Shown one piece after another: positions 15,728 to 24,374 of a stretch of 64,000 nt of DNA; within the stretch, counting starts at the first letter, position 1; each line of letters opens with the position of its first letter. Under the pieces are notes generated by a model. It had not been told where the DNA came from. It ran no database searches and worked only from the letters and a program-made list of their open reading frames with translations. Made by a program: the position numbers and the translations under genes. Origin of the DNA: Algoriphagus iocasae (GTDB taxonomy: Bacteria; Bacteroidota; Bacteroidia; Cytophagales; Cyclobacteriaceae); the NCBI RefSeq assembly GCF_014206875.1, contig NZ_JACIJO010000001.1, positions 434,001-498,000 of the forward strand, given 5' to 3'.

Positions 15728-17017
15728 ATGAAAACCAATCTCAACCGTAGAGATTTTGTTCGGTATTCTGCCTTGACAACCTTAGGACTTCAGTTTCTAC
15801 CCTTTCAAGGTGTAAAAGCAGCTGCTTCGGATAAAGTTAGAATTGCTCATATCGGGCTTGGTGGGATGGGATTAAACCACCTGAATTGGTTTGCAAATTT
15901 GCCAGAAGTGGAAATCGTCGCTTTATGTGATGTAGATGAAACTCATGCACAAGTTGCTTTGGAAAAGCTAAAAGAAATTCATCCAGACACCAAAGCTCAA
16001 CTATATTCTGACTTTAGGAAAGTATTGGATCGGCAGGATGTAGATGCGGTGACGATTGCAACTCCGGATCACTGGCATGCTCAAATCACAATTTTGGCTT
16101 TTCAGGCAGGAAAAGATGTGTACAGTGAAAAACCACTTTCCTATGCAAAAAGAGAAGGGGATTTGATGCTGAATGCTCAAAAAGAAACGGGGAAAATATT
16201 CCAGTTAGGAACCCAGATTCATGCTGGGGATAATTACCATCGAGTGGCTGAGATAATTCAGTCTGGGATTTTGGGCAAAATTAAAACGGTTCACTTGTGG
16301 AAAACTGGTGAGCCTCCTTTGATTCCTGCTTTGACTTACCAAACGCCACCTCCCAGTCTTAATTGGGATATGTGGTTAGGGCCGGCTCCTTATTCCGATT
16401 ATGCACCGGAAAAATGTCATTTCAGTTACCGTTATTTTTTGGAGTATTCTGGTGGAGTTTTTCAGGATTTTTGGTGCCATATCGCCGACATAGTTTGGTG
16501 GTCAATTGCTCCTGAAGGGTTGAAAAAGGTACGGGCAAATGGAGAAAAATCAGATGGAGTAGGAGATACTCCCAGATGGATTGACGTAGATTTTAAATTT
16601 AAAAAACTGGATATCCATTGGACTTCCGTTCCGCCGGATTTGCCTGGTGCAGCCGGAAGACATATTGGAGCCTATTTTATTGGAACCAAAGGGACATTGG
16701 TTTGCGATTATGGAAGCAGGGAAATTCGAATTGATGGGAAAGTCATGGAGGATATTCCTGAAATCCCAATGACTATTGTCCGTTCGCCTGGGCATCAACA
16801 GAATTTCATCGATGCGGTGAAGTCCCGTTCCCAACCAGAATCCTATTTAGAATATGCCCGAAACATGACAATGCCCATGCATTTGGCTTTGATTTCATTT
16901 AAACTCAAAGAGGAATTAAAGTGGGATGCAAAAAAAGAGCTTTTCAAAAACAGTGATGCCGCCAACCAATTGATATTTAGACCCTACCGGGAAAAATGGA
17001 ATTTAATAGGCGCTTAA
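15728..17017 (+). CDS. Tat-exported Gfo/Idh/MocA family oxidoreductase
   Basis: A 429-residue protein. The N-terminus has a twin-arginine signal (NLNRRDFVRYSALTTLGL) for folded export. It continues with a Rossmann NAD(P) domain: IAHIGLGGMGLNHL, ALCDVDETH, and VDAVTIATPDHWHAQI, where HWHA is typical of the secreted oxidoreductases of Bacteroidota and Planctomycetota. EKPLSY carries the lysine of the family's EKP motif. The C-terminal part is the substrate-binding beta-sheet domain. The substrate is probably a sugar or inositol-like compound, but this is not shown. The molybdenum hydroxylase genes follow within 50 bp, probably in the same operon. Confidence 0.87.
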   Translation: MKTNLNRRDFVRYSALTTLGLQFLPFQGVKAAASDKVRIAHIGLGGMGLNHLNWFANLPEVEIVALCDVDETHAQVALEKLKEIHPDTKAQLYSDFRKVLDRQDVDAVTIATPDHWHAQITILAFQAGKDVYSEKPLSYAKREGDLMLNAQKETGKIFQLGTQIHAGDNYHRVAEIIQSGILGKIKTVHLWKTGEPPLIPALTYQTPPPSLNWDMWLGPAPYSDYAPEKCHFSYRYFLEYSGGVFQDFWCHIADIVWWSIAPEGLKKVRANGEKSDGVGDTPRWIDVDFKFKKLDIHWTSVPPDLPGAAGRHIGAYFIGTKGTLVCDYGSREIRIDGKVMEDIPEIPMTIVRSPGHQQNFIDAVKSRSQPESYLEYARNMTMPMHLALISFKLKEELKWDAKKELFKNSDAANQLIFRPYREKWNLIGA

Positions 17018-17064
17018 TGAAAGAAATAACTTAGATAAATATTCAACCCAAAAAACAAAAGATT

Positions 17065-17523
17065 ATGGCAAAGTATACATTGAATATAAATGGTGAAAAC
17101 AAGGAGGTGGATGCTGTGGAGGATATGCCACTTCTGTGGGTTATCCGTGACCTTCTAGGTATGAAAGGAACCAAATTTGGTTGTGGCCAAGCCTTTTGTG
17201 GTGCATGTACAGTCCATTTGGATGGTGTTGCCGTGAGATCCTGTTCTGTGCAGGTTTCATCCGTTGGGGATGGTCAGATTACGACAATTGAAGGACTTTC
17301 TGAAGATGGAGATCATCCTGTCCAAAAAGCTTGGGTGGAGCATATAGTACCACAGTGTGGCTATTGTCAGTCTGGGCAGATTATGAATGCAGCGGCTTTG
17401 CTCAATTCGAATTCTAATCCTAGCGAAGCAGAAATCGAACAGGCAATGGAAGGGAATCTTTGTCGATGTGGTACTTACAATCGAATTAAAGATGCCATAG
17501 TTTCCGCTTCAAAGTCCATGTAA
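17065..17523 (+). CDS. Molybdenum hydroxylase small subunit, (2Fe-2S)-binding (IorA/CoxS-like)
   Basis: A 152-residue iron-sulfur subunit of the xanthine dehydrogenase/aldehyde oxidase family. The plant-ferredoxin-type cluster is bound by C40, C45, C48 and C60 ([16 protein letters not shown]), and the second cluster by C98, C101, C133 and C135 (CGYCQSG, GNLCRCG). It passes electrons from the molybdenum cofactor. It has no Tat signal of its own and would be exported as a hitch-hiker with the large subunit 26 bp downstream. No FAD-binding middle subunit is present, as in isoquinoline 1-oxidoreductase, so a cytochrome is the likely electron acceptor. Confidence 0.92.
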   Translation: MAKYTLNINGENKEVDAVEDMPLLWVIRDLLGMKGTKFGCGQAFCGACTVHLDGVAVRSCSVQVSSVGDGQITTIEGLSEDGDHPVQKAWVEHIVPQCGYCQSGQIMNAAALLNSNSNPSEAEIEQAMEGNLCRCGTYNRIKDAIVSASKSM

Positions 17524-17549
17524 TCTCACCCAAAAAAAAATCAAAACTC

Positions 17550-19832
17550 ATGCTTCCAAATATTCCATTTCTACAGAAGAATAAAAGAGAGGATCAAAGC
17601 AAAGTCTTTGTTCCTTCCAGAAGAGACTTTTTGAAATTAGGCTCTCTTGCCACCGGTGGTTTAATCCTCGGAGTGAATTTTCAATGTTCCGGCCCAAAAG
17701 GAGAATTGGTCACCTTTGCACCCAATGTTTATCTGACCATAGACTCTGATAATTTGGTGACACTTGTGGCCCATCGGTCTGAGATGGGTACTGGTATCCG
17801 GACAACCCTTCCGCAGATTGTTGCGGATGAATTAGGTGCTGATTGGTCGAAAATTAAGATTGTACAGGCCGAAGGAGACGAAGAAAAATACGGGAATCAG
17901 AATACTGACGGTTCTTTTTCAGTCCGAATGTTTTACGAGCCCATGAGAAAAGCGGGTGCCACAGCCAGACAGATGCTGATAGCAGCGGCTGCGGCTGATT
18001 GGGGGGTAGATGAAGCAGAATGCGATACCAAAGATGGAATGGTTCATCATTTAGGAGGTAAAAGTGCCAGTTTCGGGGATTTGGTAGGAAAGCTAAAAGA
18101 CATGCCTGTTCCAGCAGCGGAAAATGTGAAGTTGCGCGAATTTTCTAGCTACAATCTCATTGGCACAGATGTACCAATTTATGATTTAAAGAATATCACA
18201 GTTGGGAAAGCCGTTTTTGGAGCAGATGTGGATCTTCCAAATATGAAAATCGCTGTGGTAAAAAGAACTCCTGTGATCGGAGCGAAAATCATTTCTTACA
18301 ATGATGAGAAAGCTTTGGCAGTACCAGGCGTGGTTCAGGTAGTGAAAATAGAAGGTTCTGGATTTCCTCCTGGATTGGATAAAGCGCTGGAAGGAGTAGC
18401 TGTAATTGCAGATAATACCTGGGCGGCCATCAAGGGAAGAGATGCTTTGGAAGTAGAATGGGATTTAGGAGAAAATCAGAACTATAATTCTGCTGATCAA
18501 CTGGCCGAAATGCTTCAGAGTACTAAGGGAAAAGGAAAAGTAAGGAGAGAAAGAGGGGATTTTGATGGAGCAAATAGTTCCGCTTCCAAAAAGATCGAAA
18601 GGACCTATGAGGCGCCGTTTTATGCCCATGCGACCATCGAGCCACCAGCGGCGATTGCTCATGTAAAAGCCGATGGATCCTGTGAAGTTTGGGCACCAAC
18701 TCAGCATCCGCAATGGGCGAGAGGAGCAGTGGCAGGGGCATTAGGGCTTGACGCCAGTAAGGTAAAAGTGAATGTCACCTTATTGGGAGGTGGTTTTGGA
18801 AGAAAATCAAAACCGGATTTTGTAGTGGAAGCCGCTTTGATTTCGAAAGCTGCCAATGCTCCGGTTCGGGTTCAGTGGACTCGGGATGATGATCTTCATT
18901 TTGACTTTTTCCATTCACAAAGTGCCCAGAGAATCAATGCAACCTTAGATTCAAGCGGGAAATTGACCGGATGGAATCATCATACAGTATTCCCAGCGAT
19001 TGGGTCCACGAGTAGTAAGGAAGAATTGCATCCATCTGATGGAGAAATGGGCTTAGGCTGTGTTGATTTCCCATTTGATGTTCCAAATATTCGAATAGAA
19101 TCCCATGAATCTACTGGAAATACCAGAGTAGGTTGGTTGAGATCCGTGAGTAATATTCATCATGCTTTTGCGATCCATTCTATGATGGATGAAATAGCTG
19201 AAGCGAGAGGGAAGGATCCGATAGAAAATGCATTAGAACTATTAGGAGAGGACAGAGATATTACCTTCCAACCGGAAATGGTTGATGGTGAATACCCTAA
19301 TTATGGGGAGAAAATTGAGGATTATCCTTGGAATACAGGAAGGATGAAAAATGTCATTCAAACCTTGAAAGAAAAGTCTAATTGGACAGCAAATAAGGAA
19401 GCAGGGAAAATCATGGGTTTTGCTGCTCATAAAAGCTTCTTGACCTATGTGGGTTGTGTGGTCATATTGGAAAAAGGATCGGACGGAAAAATTCTGATTC
19501 CGGAAGTTCACTATGTGGTGGATTGCGGTGTAGCAGTCAATACCGATCGAATTCGCTCTCAGTTTGAAGGAGGATCTCAGTTTGCTACAAGTCTTGCAAC
19601 TACCTCAGCAATCACTTTTGAAAACGGGCAGGTTCAGCAAAATAATTTTGATACCTATCAGATTATCAGAATGCCGGCTTCGCCAAAGAAGATCCATGTT
19701 CATATTGTTGAAAGCCAAATCAAGCCAACAGGAGTAGGTGAACCACCGGTTCCACCATTTATTCCGGCTTTGGCCAATGCCATGTATCGAATGAATGGGC
19801 AGCGGATTTATAAATTGCCTTTCAAAGTTTGA
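17550..19832 (+). CDS. Molybdenum hydroxylase large subunit, molybdopterin-binding, Tat-exported (IorB-like)
   Basis: A 760-residue catalytic subunit of an isoquinoline 1-oxidoreductase/aldehyde dehydrogenase-type molybdoenzyme. A Tat signal is seen at residues about 23-50 (PSRRDFLKLGSLATGGLILG). Cofactor-binding and channel motifs include LGGGFGRKSKPDFVVEA, YAHATIEPPAAIAHV, VDCGVAVNTDRIRSQFEGG and the C-terminal GVGEPPVPPFIPALANA, where GEPP contains the catalytic glutamate. It hydroxylates aldehydes or N-heterocycles using water. It is co-transcribed with the small subunit and ends at a terminator. Confidence 0.92.
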   Translation: MLPNIPFLQKNKREDQSKVFVPSRRDFLKLGSLATGGLILGVNFQCSGPKGELVTFAPNVYLTIDSDNLVTLVAHRSEMGTGIRTTLPQIVADELGADWSKIKIVQAEGDEEKYGNQNTDGSFSVRMFYEPMRKAGATARQMLIAAAAADWGVDEAECDTKDGMVHHLGGKSASFGDLVGKLKDMPVPAAENVKLREFSSYNLIGTDVPIYDLKNITVGKAVFGADVDLPNMKIAVVKRTPVIGAKIISYNDEKALAVPGVVQVVKIEGSGFPPGLDKALEGVAVIADNTWAAIKGRDALEVEWDLGENQNYNSADQLAEMLQSTKGKGKVRRERGDFDGANSSASKKIERTYEAPFYAHATIEPPAAIAHVKADGSCEVWAPTQHPQWARGAVAGALGLDASKVKVNVTLLGGGFGRKSKPDFVVEAALISKAANAPVRVQWTRDDDLHFDFFHSQSAQRINATLDSSGKLTGWNHHTVFPAIGSTSSKEELHPSDGEMGLGCVDFPFDVPNIRIESHESTGNTRVGWLRSVSNIHHAFAIHSMMDEIAEARGKDPIENALELLGEDRDITFQPEMVDGEYPNYGEKIEDYPWNTGRMKNVIQTLKEKSNWTANKEAGKIMGFAAHKSFLTYVGCVVILEKGSDGKILIPEVHYVVDCGVAVNTDRIRSQFEGGSQFATSLATTSAITFENGQVQQNNFDTYQIIRMPASPKKIHVHIVESQIKPTGVGEPPVPPFIPALANAMYRMNGQRIYKLPFKV

Positions 19833-19853
19833 TCCAAGCTTTCAGTATTATTT

Positions 19854-19889
19854 AGCCCCATTGCTCAAGCGATCGGGGCTTATTTTTTA
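19854..19889 (+). terminator. Terminator after the molybdenum hydroxylase operon
   Basis: AGCCCC...GGGGCT stem with an inner partial pair, followed by TATTTTTTAT. It runs into the stop codon region of the convergent gene at 19,880, so it overlaps that gene's 3' end. Confidence 0.7.
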
Positions 19890-20302
19890 TCCTTCAAAGT
19901 TGTCTTTCTGGTCATGACTTTCACGAATTTTGTGTTTCTGAACCGAAGCGCTGACCAATCCTCATTGATAGCAATTTGCCTCACAGGCTCATAATCAAAT
20001 TCACTCAAGTATTTCCATCCCGAATCGCGGTTGATCTTCGCTTTGTAACGTTTTGATGTTCCCTTTGGATAGGCCATCCAAATCTGTTGGTCATTTGGAG
20101 CCAAGGCCTGCATTTCAAAAAAATACTTTTTCACTTCCTCCTCACTTTGTACAAAGGCAAGCATAAAATCCGGTTTGATACTTGGCTTAATTAATCCATC
20201 TTTTTCCCATTCTGAAAGTAGAGGTTCTAATTCGCTGGGAGCATTCCAAACCTGGATATTCATCCCTCCTTTCCAGGTCATTTTCTTTAATATGGGATCC
20301 AT
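19880..20302 (-). CDS. DUF3052-like small protein
   Basis: A 140-residue cytoplasmic protein without signal or membrane segment. The segments MNIQVWNAPSE, FMLAFVQSEEEVKKYF, QQIWMAYPKGTSK, INRDSGWKYLSE and WSALRFR match the common bacterial family of about 130-150 residues usually annotated as DUF3052 or hypothetical, where a strand of the form WVAYPKxxS precedes a DxGW motif. Its function is unknown. It is monocistronic and convergent with the molybdenum hydroxylase operon. Confidence 0.65.
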   Translation of the reverse strand: MDPILKKMTWKGGMNIQVWNAPSELEPLLSEWEKDGLIKPSIKPDFMLAFVQSEEEVKKYFFEMQALAPNDQQIWMAYPKGTSKRYKAKINRDSGWKYLSEFDYEPVRQIAINEDWSALRFRNTKFVKVMTRKTTLKDKK

Positions 20303-20407
20303 AGAAATTTCTCTTGTTATTTGTTCGTTAAATCCTGCCTAGAACTAGCCAATTACTAAGTCTGCTGGTAGTTTTTCTCTAATTTAGGGCACCACATTTA
20401 ATTTGAA

Positions 20408-21274
20408 ATGAAAAAATCCATAATACTTGTTTTGTTTTTAGCATGTTTTCAAAGGATTCAAGCCCAGAATTTCCCAATTGATTCTATATATGGGGATGGG
20501 ATAATTGTAAAACGTGTTGATTCTCCTATTTTGAATGAGATCAGTGGGATGGTTTTTGGAAAGCTAAACCCAAATTTAATTTATGTGCATAATGATAGTG
20601 GAGGGGAACCTAAAGTCTATTTATTGGACTCACTAGGTAATGAACTCGGAGACATTGAACTTTTGGGAGCCATGAACAGAGATTGGGAGGATATAGCCAT
20701 AGGTCCGGGGAAAAATGGACAAAGCAGTATTTATGTGGGGGATATAGGTGATAATTCTGCTGTATATGAATCTATCACGATTTATCGATTTCCAGAGCCA
20801 AGCGACAAAGTGGAATCTCTGAAAGTAAACCCAGAGAAAATTGTCTTGCGCTACCCAGATGGTCCGATGGATGCAGAAACTTTGATGGTAGATCCAATCA
20901 GCGGTGATATTTTTATCCTTTCCAAAAGAGATAAGCAAAATACCCTTTTTAGGCTACCTGCGGATAAGTTTTCTGATGGAGAAGCGATCTTGGAGGAAGT
21001 GATGAAACTGCCAATTACAAGTACAGTTGCTGGAGATATTTCTCAGGATGGCTCACAAATCGTCATAAAAAACTACCTTGAGATTTACTACTGGCAAAGG
21101 AACGGCAGCGAGTCTATTTCTAACACACTTGCTAAATCACCTGTCCGATTGCCTTATGAGCCAGAACCGCAAGGGGAGGCGATTGCCTTTAATCCAAAAG
21201 GACAGGCATTTTACACGATTAGTGAGGCTAGATTTGCTATCATACCAAAGCTATATCGTTATCCTAAGAAATAA
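20408..21274 (+). CDS. Secreted beta-propeller-like protein
   Basis: A 288-residue protein with a signal peptide ending QA-Q near residue 20. The mature part starts ISGMVFGKLNPNLIYVHNDS and continues with DWEDIAIGPGKNGQSSIYVG, DAETLMVDPISGDIFILSKR and GEAIAFNPKGQAFYTISEA. These are repeating blade-like units of the kind seen in SdiA-regulated and PE-PGRS-annotated propellers. It probably acts in the periplasm or at the surface; no ligand can be named. ctlX starts 4 bp after its stop, so the two may be co-transcribed. Confidence 0.65.
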   Translation: MKKSIILVLFLACFQRIQAQNFPIDSIYGDGIIVKRVDSPILNEISGMVFGKLNPNLIYVHNDSGGEPKVYLLDSLGNELGDIELLGAMNRDWEDIAIGPGKNGQSSIYVGDIGDNSAVYESITIYRFPEPSDKVESLKVNPEKIVLRYPDGPMDAETLMVDPISGDIFILSKRDKQNTLFRLPADKFSDGEAILEEVMKLPITSTVAGDISQDGSQIVIKNYLEIYYWQRNGSESISNTLAKSPVRLPYEPEPQGEAIAFNPKGQAFYTISEARFAIIPKLYRYPKK

Positions 21275-21278
21275 TTGT

Positions 21279-22208
21279 ATGCAAACTTCTCCGAATATTC
21301 TGATGGTTCGCCCAGCCAATTTTGGCTTTAATCAGGAAACTGCTGGGAATAATTTTTACCAGCAGGAAGACCCGAGACCCATGGAAGAAATCCGGGAGTT
21401 GGCAAGATCGGAGTTTGATGGTTTTGTCCATTTATTGGTGGATCAAGGTGTCAATGTGGAAGTAGTAGAGGATACCACTGACCCGATAAAAACCGATGCT
21501 GTTTTTCCTAACAATTGGTTTAGTACCCATCCTGACGGGAAGTTGATTTTATATCCCATGTTTTCACCTAACCGTAGGCTGGAAAGAAGGAAGGACCTGA
21601 TCGAACTATTGATTCAAAAAGGGTATAAAATCGATGAAATCATAGATTTGAGTTTTTTTGAAAATGACAATCAATTCTTAGAAGGTACCGGAAGTATGGT
21701 GATGGATCATGACAGCAAAACGATTTTTGCTTGCTATTCTGAGCGTACACATCGTTTTCCTCTTCAATATGTGGGAGAGATTTTAGGCTACGAACTGGTG
21801 GGTTTTCATTCCGTTCAGGAAATAAATGGAAAAGTCAGTCCTATTTACCATACCAACGTGATGATGCATATCGGGAGGGATTTGGCAGTGGTATGTTTAG
21901 ACAGCATCCCAAAAGCGTCAGAAAAACAACGGGTTCAGAAGGCACTGACAAAAGCTGGGAAGAAAGTCATTCCTATTACACCAAAGCAGAAGTTTAATTT
22001 TGCAGGGAATATGCTGGAAGTCAGCAATGATGGAGGGGAGAAATTCACAGTGATGTCTCAAACCGCTCTTGACTCTCTAAATGTGGGGCAAATTCAATTA
22101 ATCGAAAAGTATACGACAATCATCAGCCCATCTATTCCGACAATTGAAAAGTTGGGCGGAGGAAGTGCAAGATGTATGATGGCTGAGATTTTTTTACCAA
22201 AAAAATAA
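21279..22208 (+). CDS. ctlX: Citrulline utilization hydrolase CtlX (amidinotransferase fold)
   Basis: A 309-residue protein from the ATG that gives MQTSPNILMVRPANFGFN; the frame is open further upstream but that part overlaps the previous gene and is not conserved-looking. It is a guanidino-group-modifying pentein like dimethylarginine dimethylaminohydrolase: FPNNWFSTHPDG, FLEGTGSMVMDH, YHTNVMMHIG with the catalytic histidine, and GGGSARCMMAEIF with nucleophile Cys299. CtlX family members in Bacteroidota are linked to citrulline breakdown. It follows the propeller gene by 4 bp. Confidence 0.88.
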   Translation: MQTSPNILMVRPANFGFNQETAGNNFYQQEDPRPMEEIRELARSEFDGFVHLLVDQGVNVEVVEDTTDPIKTDAVFPNNWFSTHPDGKLILYPMFSPNRRLERRKDLIELLIQKGYKIDEIIDLSFFENDNQFLEGTGSMVMDHDSKTIFACYSERTHRFPLQYVGEILGYELVGFHSVQEINGKVSPIYHTNVMMHIGRDLAVVCLDSIPKASEKQRVQKALTKAGKKVIPITPKQKFNFAGNMLEVSNDGGEKFTVMSQTALDSLNVGQIQLIEKYTTIISPSIPTIEKLGGGSARCMMAEIFLPKK

Positions 22209-22240
22209 TGCCTCAATCGACGCAGGTCAATTGAGGCATA
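22203..22240 (-). terminator. Hairpin terminator between ctlX and carbonic anhydrase
   Basis: A 9-bp stem TGCCTCAAT/ATTGAGGCA (22,209-22,217 and 22,230-22,238). On the minus strand it is followed by TATTTTTTT, so it terminates the carbonic anhydrase transcript, and the T run lies over the ctlX stop codon. On the plus strand the T run is poor. Confidence 0.6.
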
Positions 22241-22263
22241 TATCTAATTATTACTTTTTGAAT

Positions 22264-22917
22264 TTATAGATCGGTTCCGGCCACGGTTCCCAAATCATAG
22301 ATTTCCTGGATACCTTTCAATATGGTAGGAACGTCGATTTTTAAATCAATCAACTTTCCTGATTCAATATCAAATACCCATCCGTGAACTGTTGGGAAAC
22401 CTTCTGTCAGAAAGCGTTTTTGCCAACATGCCATTTTGATGACATTGATACACTGTTCTTGCACGTTTAATTCTACCAGCCTTTTGTAGCGAGCTTCCTC
22501 ATCTTTAATGGCATTTAGTTCAGTTTTATGAGTTCGGAAAACATCACGAATATTCCTTAACCAAGGATTTAAAATGCCAAGATCCTGTGCCTGCATGGCT
22601 GCTTTCACACCTCCGCAAAAATAATGTCCACAGACTACTACATGTCTTACTTTAAGGTGGTTGATGGCATATTCCAGAACAGATGCTGAACTGTTGTCAT
22701 TATTGGGTACCAAATTGGCGATGTTTCTATGCACAAACATCTCACCCGGTGCTGAGCCAGTCATTTCTTCCGCTGAAACCCGGCTATCGCTACATCCAAT
22801 GTAAAGGATTTCAGGATTTTGTCCTTTCGATAAATCCTGGAAATAACCCGGAGCAACCTCAAGTTTAGTTTCTACCCATTTCTGGTTGTTCTCAAAAATC
22901 TGATTATATAATTTCAT
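22264..22917 (-). CDS. can: Beta-class carbonic anhydrase
   Basis: A 217-residue zinc enzyme that interconverts CO2 and bicarbonate. The zinc ligands C42, H98 and C101 and the active-site D44-R46 pair are seen in GCSDSRV and VVCGHYFCGGV. MFVHRNIANLV and the C-terminal VHGWVFDIESGKLIDL also fit the plant/E. coli-type beta class, and the length is typical (about 210-220). It has no signal peptide, so it is cytoplasmic. It is monocistronic. Confidence 0.93.
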   Translation of the reverse strand: MKLYNQIFENNQKWVETKLEVAPGYFQDLSKGQNPEILYIGCSDSRVSAEEMTGSAPGEMFVHRNIANLVPNNDNSSASVLEYAINHLKVRHVVVCGHYFCGGVKAAMQAQDLGILNPWLRNIRDVFRTHKTELNAIKDEEARYKRLVELNVQEQCINVIKMACWQKRFLTEGFPTVHGWVFDIESGKLIDLKIDVPTILKGIQEIYDLGTVAGTDL

Positions 22918-22948
22918 GTTTGTTAATTTTCAAAAGACCAATTTACGA

Positions 22949-23314
22949 TCATTTTTTTAATTGAGATTTTAAGACAAAAATCGCCATTTCCAAGAGCTCT
23001 TCAATTTCCTTTTTTGGCAGGTTAGAACCAGATTCCACTGGGAATATTTTCATTTTTGCCCGGTTGCCTGATTCCAAACCTGGATGGTTTATCAAGTTGC
23101 CATGAACAAACAAAAGATAAGGAGCTTCAGTCTTTTTATCCTTCCAAAGATAAACCATCGGCTTATTCTGATAACAAAAGCAGGGCATACCATATTTGAT
23201 GGTTTCGGAAATAGCAGGACTCTGGGCTAAGATCATGCTTCGCAAAGCCAAAAAACAAGTTTGAAGGGGTTCGCTTTGTTTAAAATAAAATTTGTCTACT
23301 TCTCTTAATTCCAA
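22949..23314 (-). CDS. DUF1801 (YdhG-like) protein
   Basis: A 121-residue protein with the DUF1801 pattern: SMILAQSPAISETIKYGMPCF, YLWKDKKTEAPYLLFVHGN and a C-terminal helical tail. The fold is related to iron-chaperone frataxin-like YdhG proteins, but no activity is established. It lies just after a short cluster of small same-strand genes (YjbR-like, GNAT), suggesting a loose operon. Confidence 0.75.
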   Translation of the reverse strand: MELREVDKFYFKQSEPLQTCFLALRSMILAQSPAISETIKYGMPCFCYQNKPMVYLWKDKKTEAPYLLFVHGNLINHPGLESGNRAKMKIFPVESGSNLPKKEIEELLEMAIFVLKSQLKK

Positions 23315-23361
23315 TTTTCTAAAAAATTAAGCTTATCGATTTGAGGTTCCTTTAATAAAAA

Positions 23362-23673
23362 TCATTTCTTGACTTCAAGATAAGCATTCCTAAGGATGTC
23401 ATTGAGAATTTCCTCGTCAATTAAGTTTAATTCCACATTGGTCCAGCCTTGCTTTCCCCATTTGTTAGGAACAGGATAAATCATGTTTTGATCGATTAAT
23501 CCAAATAGATCCTGATCTTTTAAGCTTAGTTTCAGAGTAGCTTTCTGGGTTTTTTCATCCAGAGTGGCGAAGATTTTCTTTTTGATCCGGAAGGAAGTTT
23601 TATGAAAATGTGGCATCTCTTCCACCTTCGGAAAGCTTTGACAAATGGATTTGAAAACCTCGATGGTGACCAT
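23362..23673 (-). CDS. MmcQ/YjbR family protein
   Basis: A 103-residue protein from the ATG at 23,673, which overlaps the GNAT stop codon as TAATG; this coupling decides the start over the ATG eight codons upstream. YjbR-like features are VFKSICQSFPKVEEMPHFHK, SFRIKKKIFATLDEKT and WTNVELNLIDEEIL. The fold resembles a double-wing DNA-binding domain, though DNA binding is unproven for most members. Confidence 0.8.
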   Translation of the reverse strand: MVTIEVFKSICQSFPKVEEMPHFHKTSFRIKKKIFATLDEKTQKATLKLSLKDQDLFGLIDQNMIYPVPNKWGKQGWTNVELNLIDEEILNDILRNAYLEVKK

Positions 23674-24125
23674 TATTTTAAGGGTTTTTGGAAGCAAACA
23701 CTGTTTTCAATTCCGAAATATTGACCATAGTTGGGGATCTTTTGATAGCCACATTTTTCATACAAGGCAATGGCATCAGGTTGTCTTTTGCCGGTTTCCA
23801 AAACACAGAATTCAAAGCCCAACTCTTTTGCCCATTCCTCCAGTTCTGTTAAAACTTTTTTCGCAAAGCCTTTTCCTCTACTAGCTTCATCCGTGTACAT
23901 TCTTTTTACCTCCATGGAGTTTTCATCCATTTTTTTAATCGCGCCGCAAGCCATAGCATTTCCATCCTCGAATAAAACCACTGCATTTTTTAGCATATCA
24001 ATCTTGTTGTATTGAGAATAAAAGGCAGTTTCATCCCCATCAATAAATGCTAAATAGGCATCTAGCTTTTTCACAAGGTTTTGAAAATCAGGGTTGGAAG
24101 AATCAGTTCTTAAAAGTTGGATCAT
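23673..24125 (-). CDS. GNAT family N-acetyltransferase
   Basis: A 150-residue acetyltransferase. The acetyl-CoA loop is visible as EVKRMYTDEASRGKGFAKKV (R-G-K-G-F-A, the Q/RxxGxG/A motif), followed by the usual FCVLETGKRQPDAIALYEK and a GYQKIPNYG end. The substrate is not predictable; it may act on amino groups of small molecules. The next gene (YjbR-like) is translationally coupled by a TAATG overlap. Confidence 0.85.
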   Translation of the reverse strand: MIQLLRTDSSNPDFQNLVKKLDAYLAFIDGDETAFYSQYNKIDMLKNAVVLFEDGNAMACGAIKKMDENSMEVKRMYTDEASRGKGFAKKVLTELEEWAKELGFEFCVLETGKRQPDAIALYEKCGYQKIPNYGQYFGIENSVCFQKPLK

Positions 24126-24317
24126 CTTAGGGAAAGGAAAGACTGAATTTAAACAGCTTCTTTAAAATCGCCAAGACTTTCCTTTTGGTCAAGCACAAAA
24201 CATTCATGAATTAGGACTTCACAAACAGGGATGAAAGAAACATGTCCCCGGAACGCATTCTGCGGGAATCTGCGTTCTTTTTCTGCGTCAATCTGCGGGA
24301 TACCATTGGATTTTCAG
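24126..24317. repeat. Intergenic region with TCTGCG-type repeat
   Basis: At 24,253-24,301 the unit TCTGCG occurs four times in TTCTGCGGGAATCTGCG and TTCTGCGTCAATCTGCGGGA, a small repeat common between Bacteroidota genes. It is not part of any ORF. The rest of the interval shows nothing clear. Confidence 0.5.
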
Positions 24318-24348
24318 AAAAAAAACCGAGACATATGCCTCGGTTTTC
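24318..24348 (-). terminator. purB terminator
   Basis: Minus strand: AAAACCGAGG, CATATGT loop, CTCGGTTTTTTTT. Strong stem with a long T run 27 bp after the purB stop. Confidence 0.8.
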
Positions 24349-24374
24349 AATCATAATGATTCTTTTGTTTTCCT

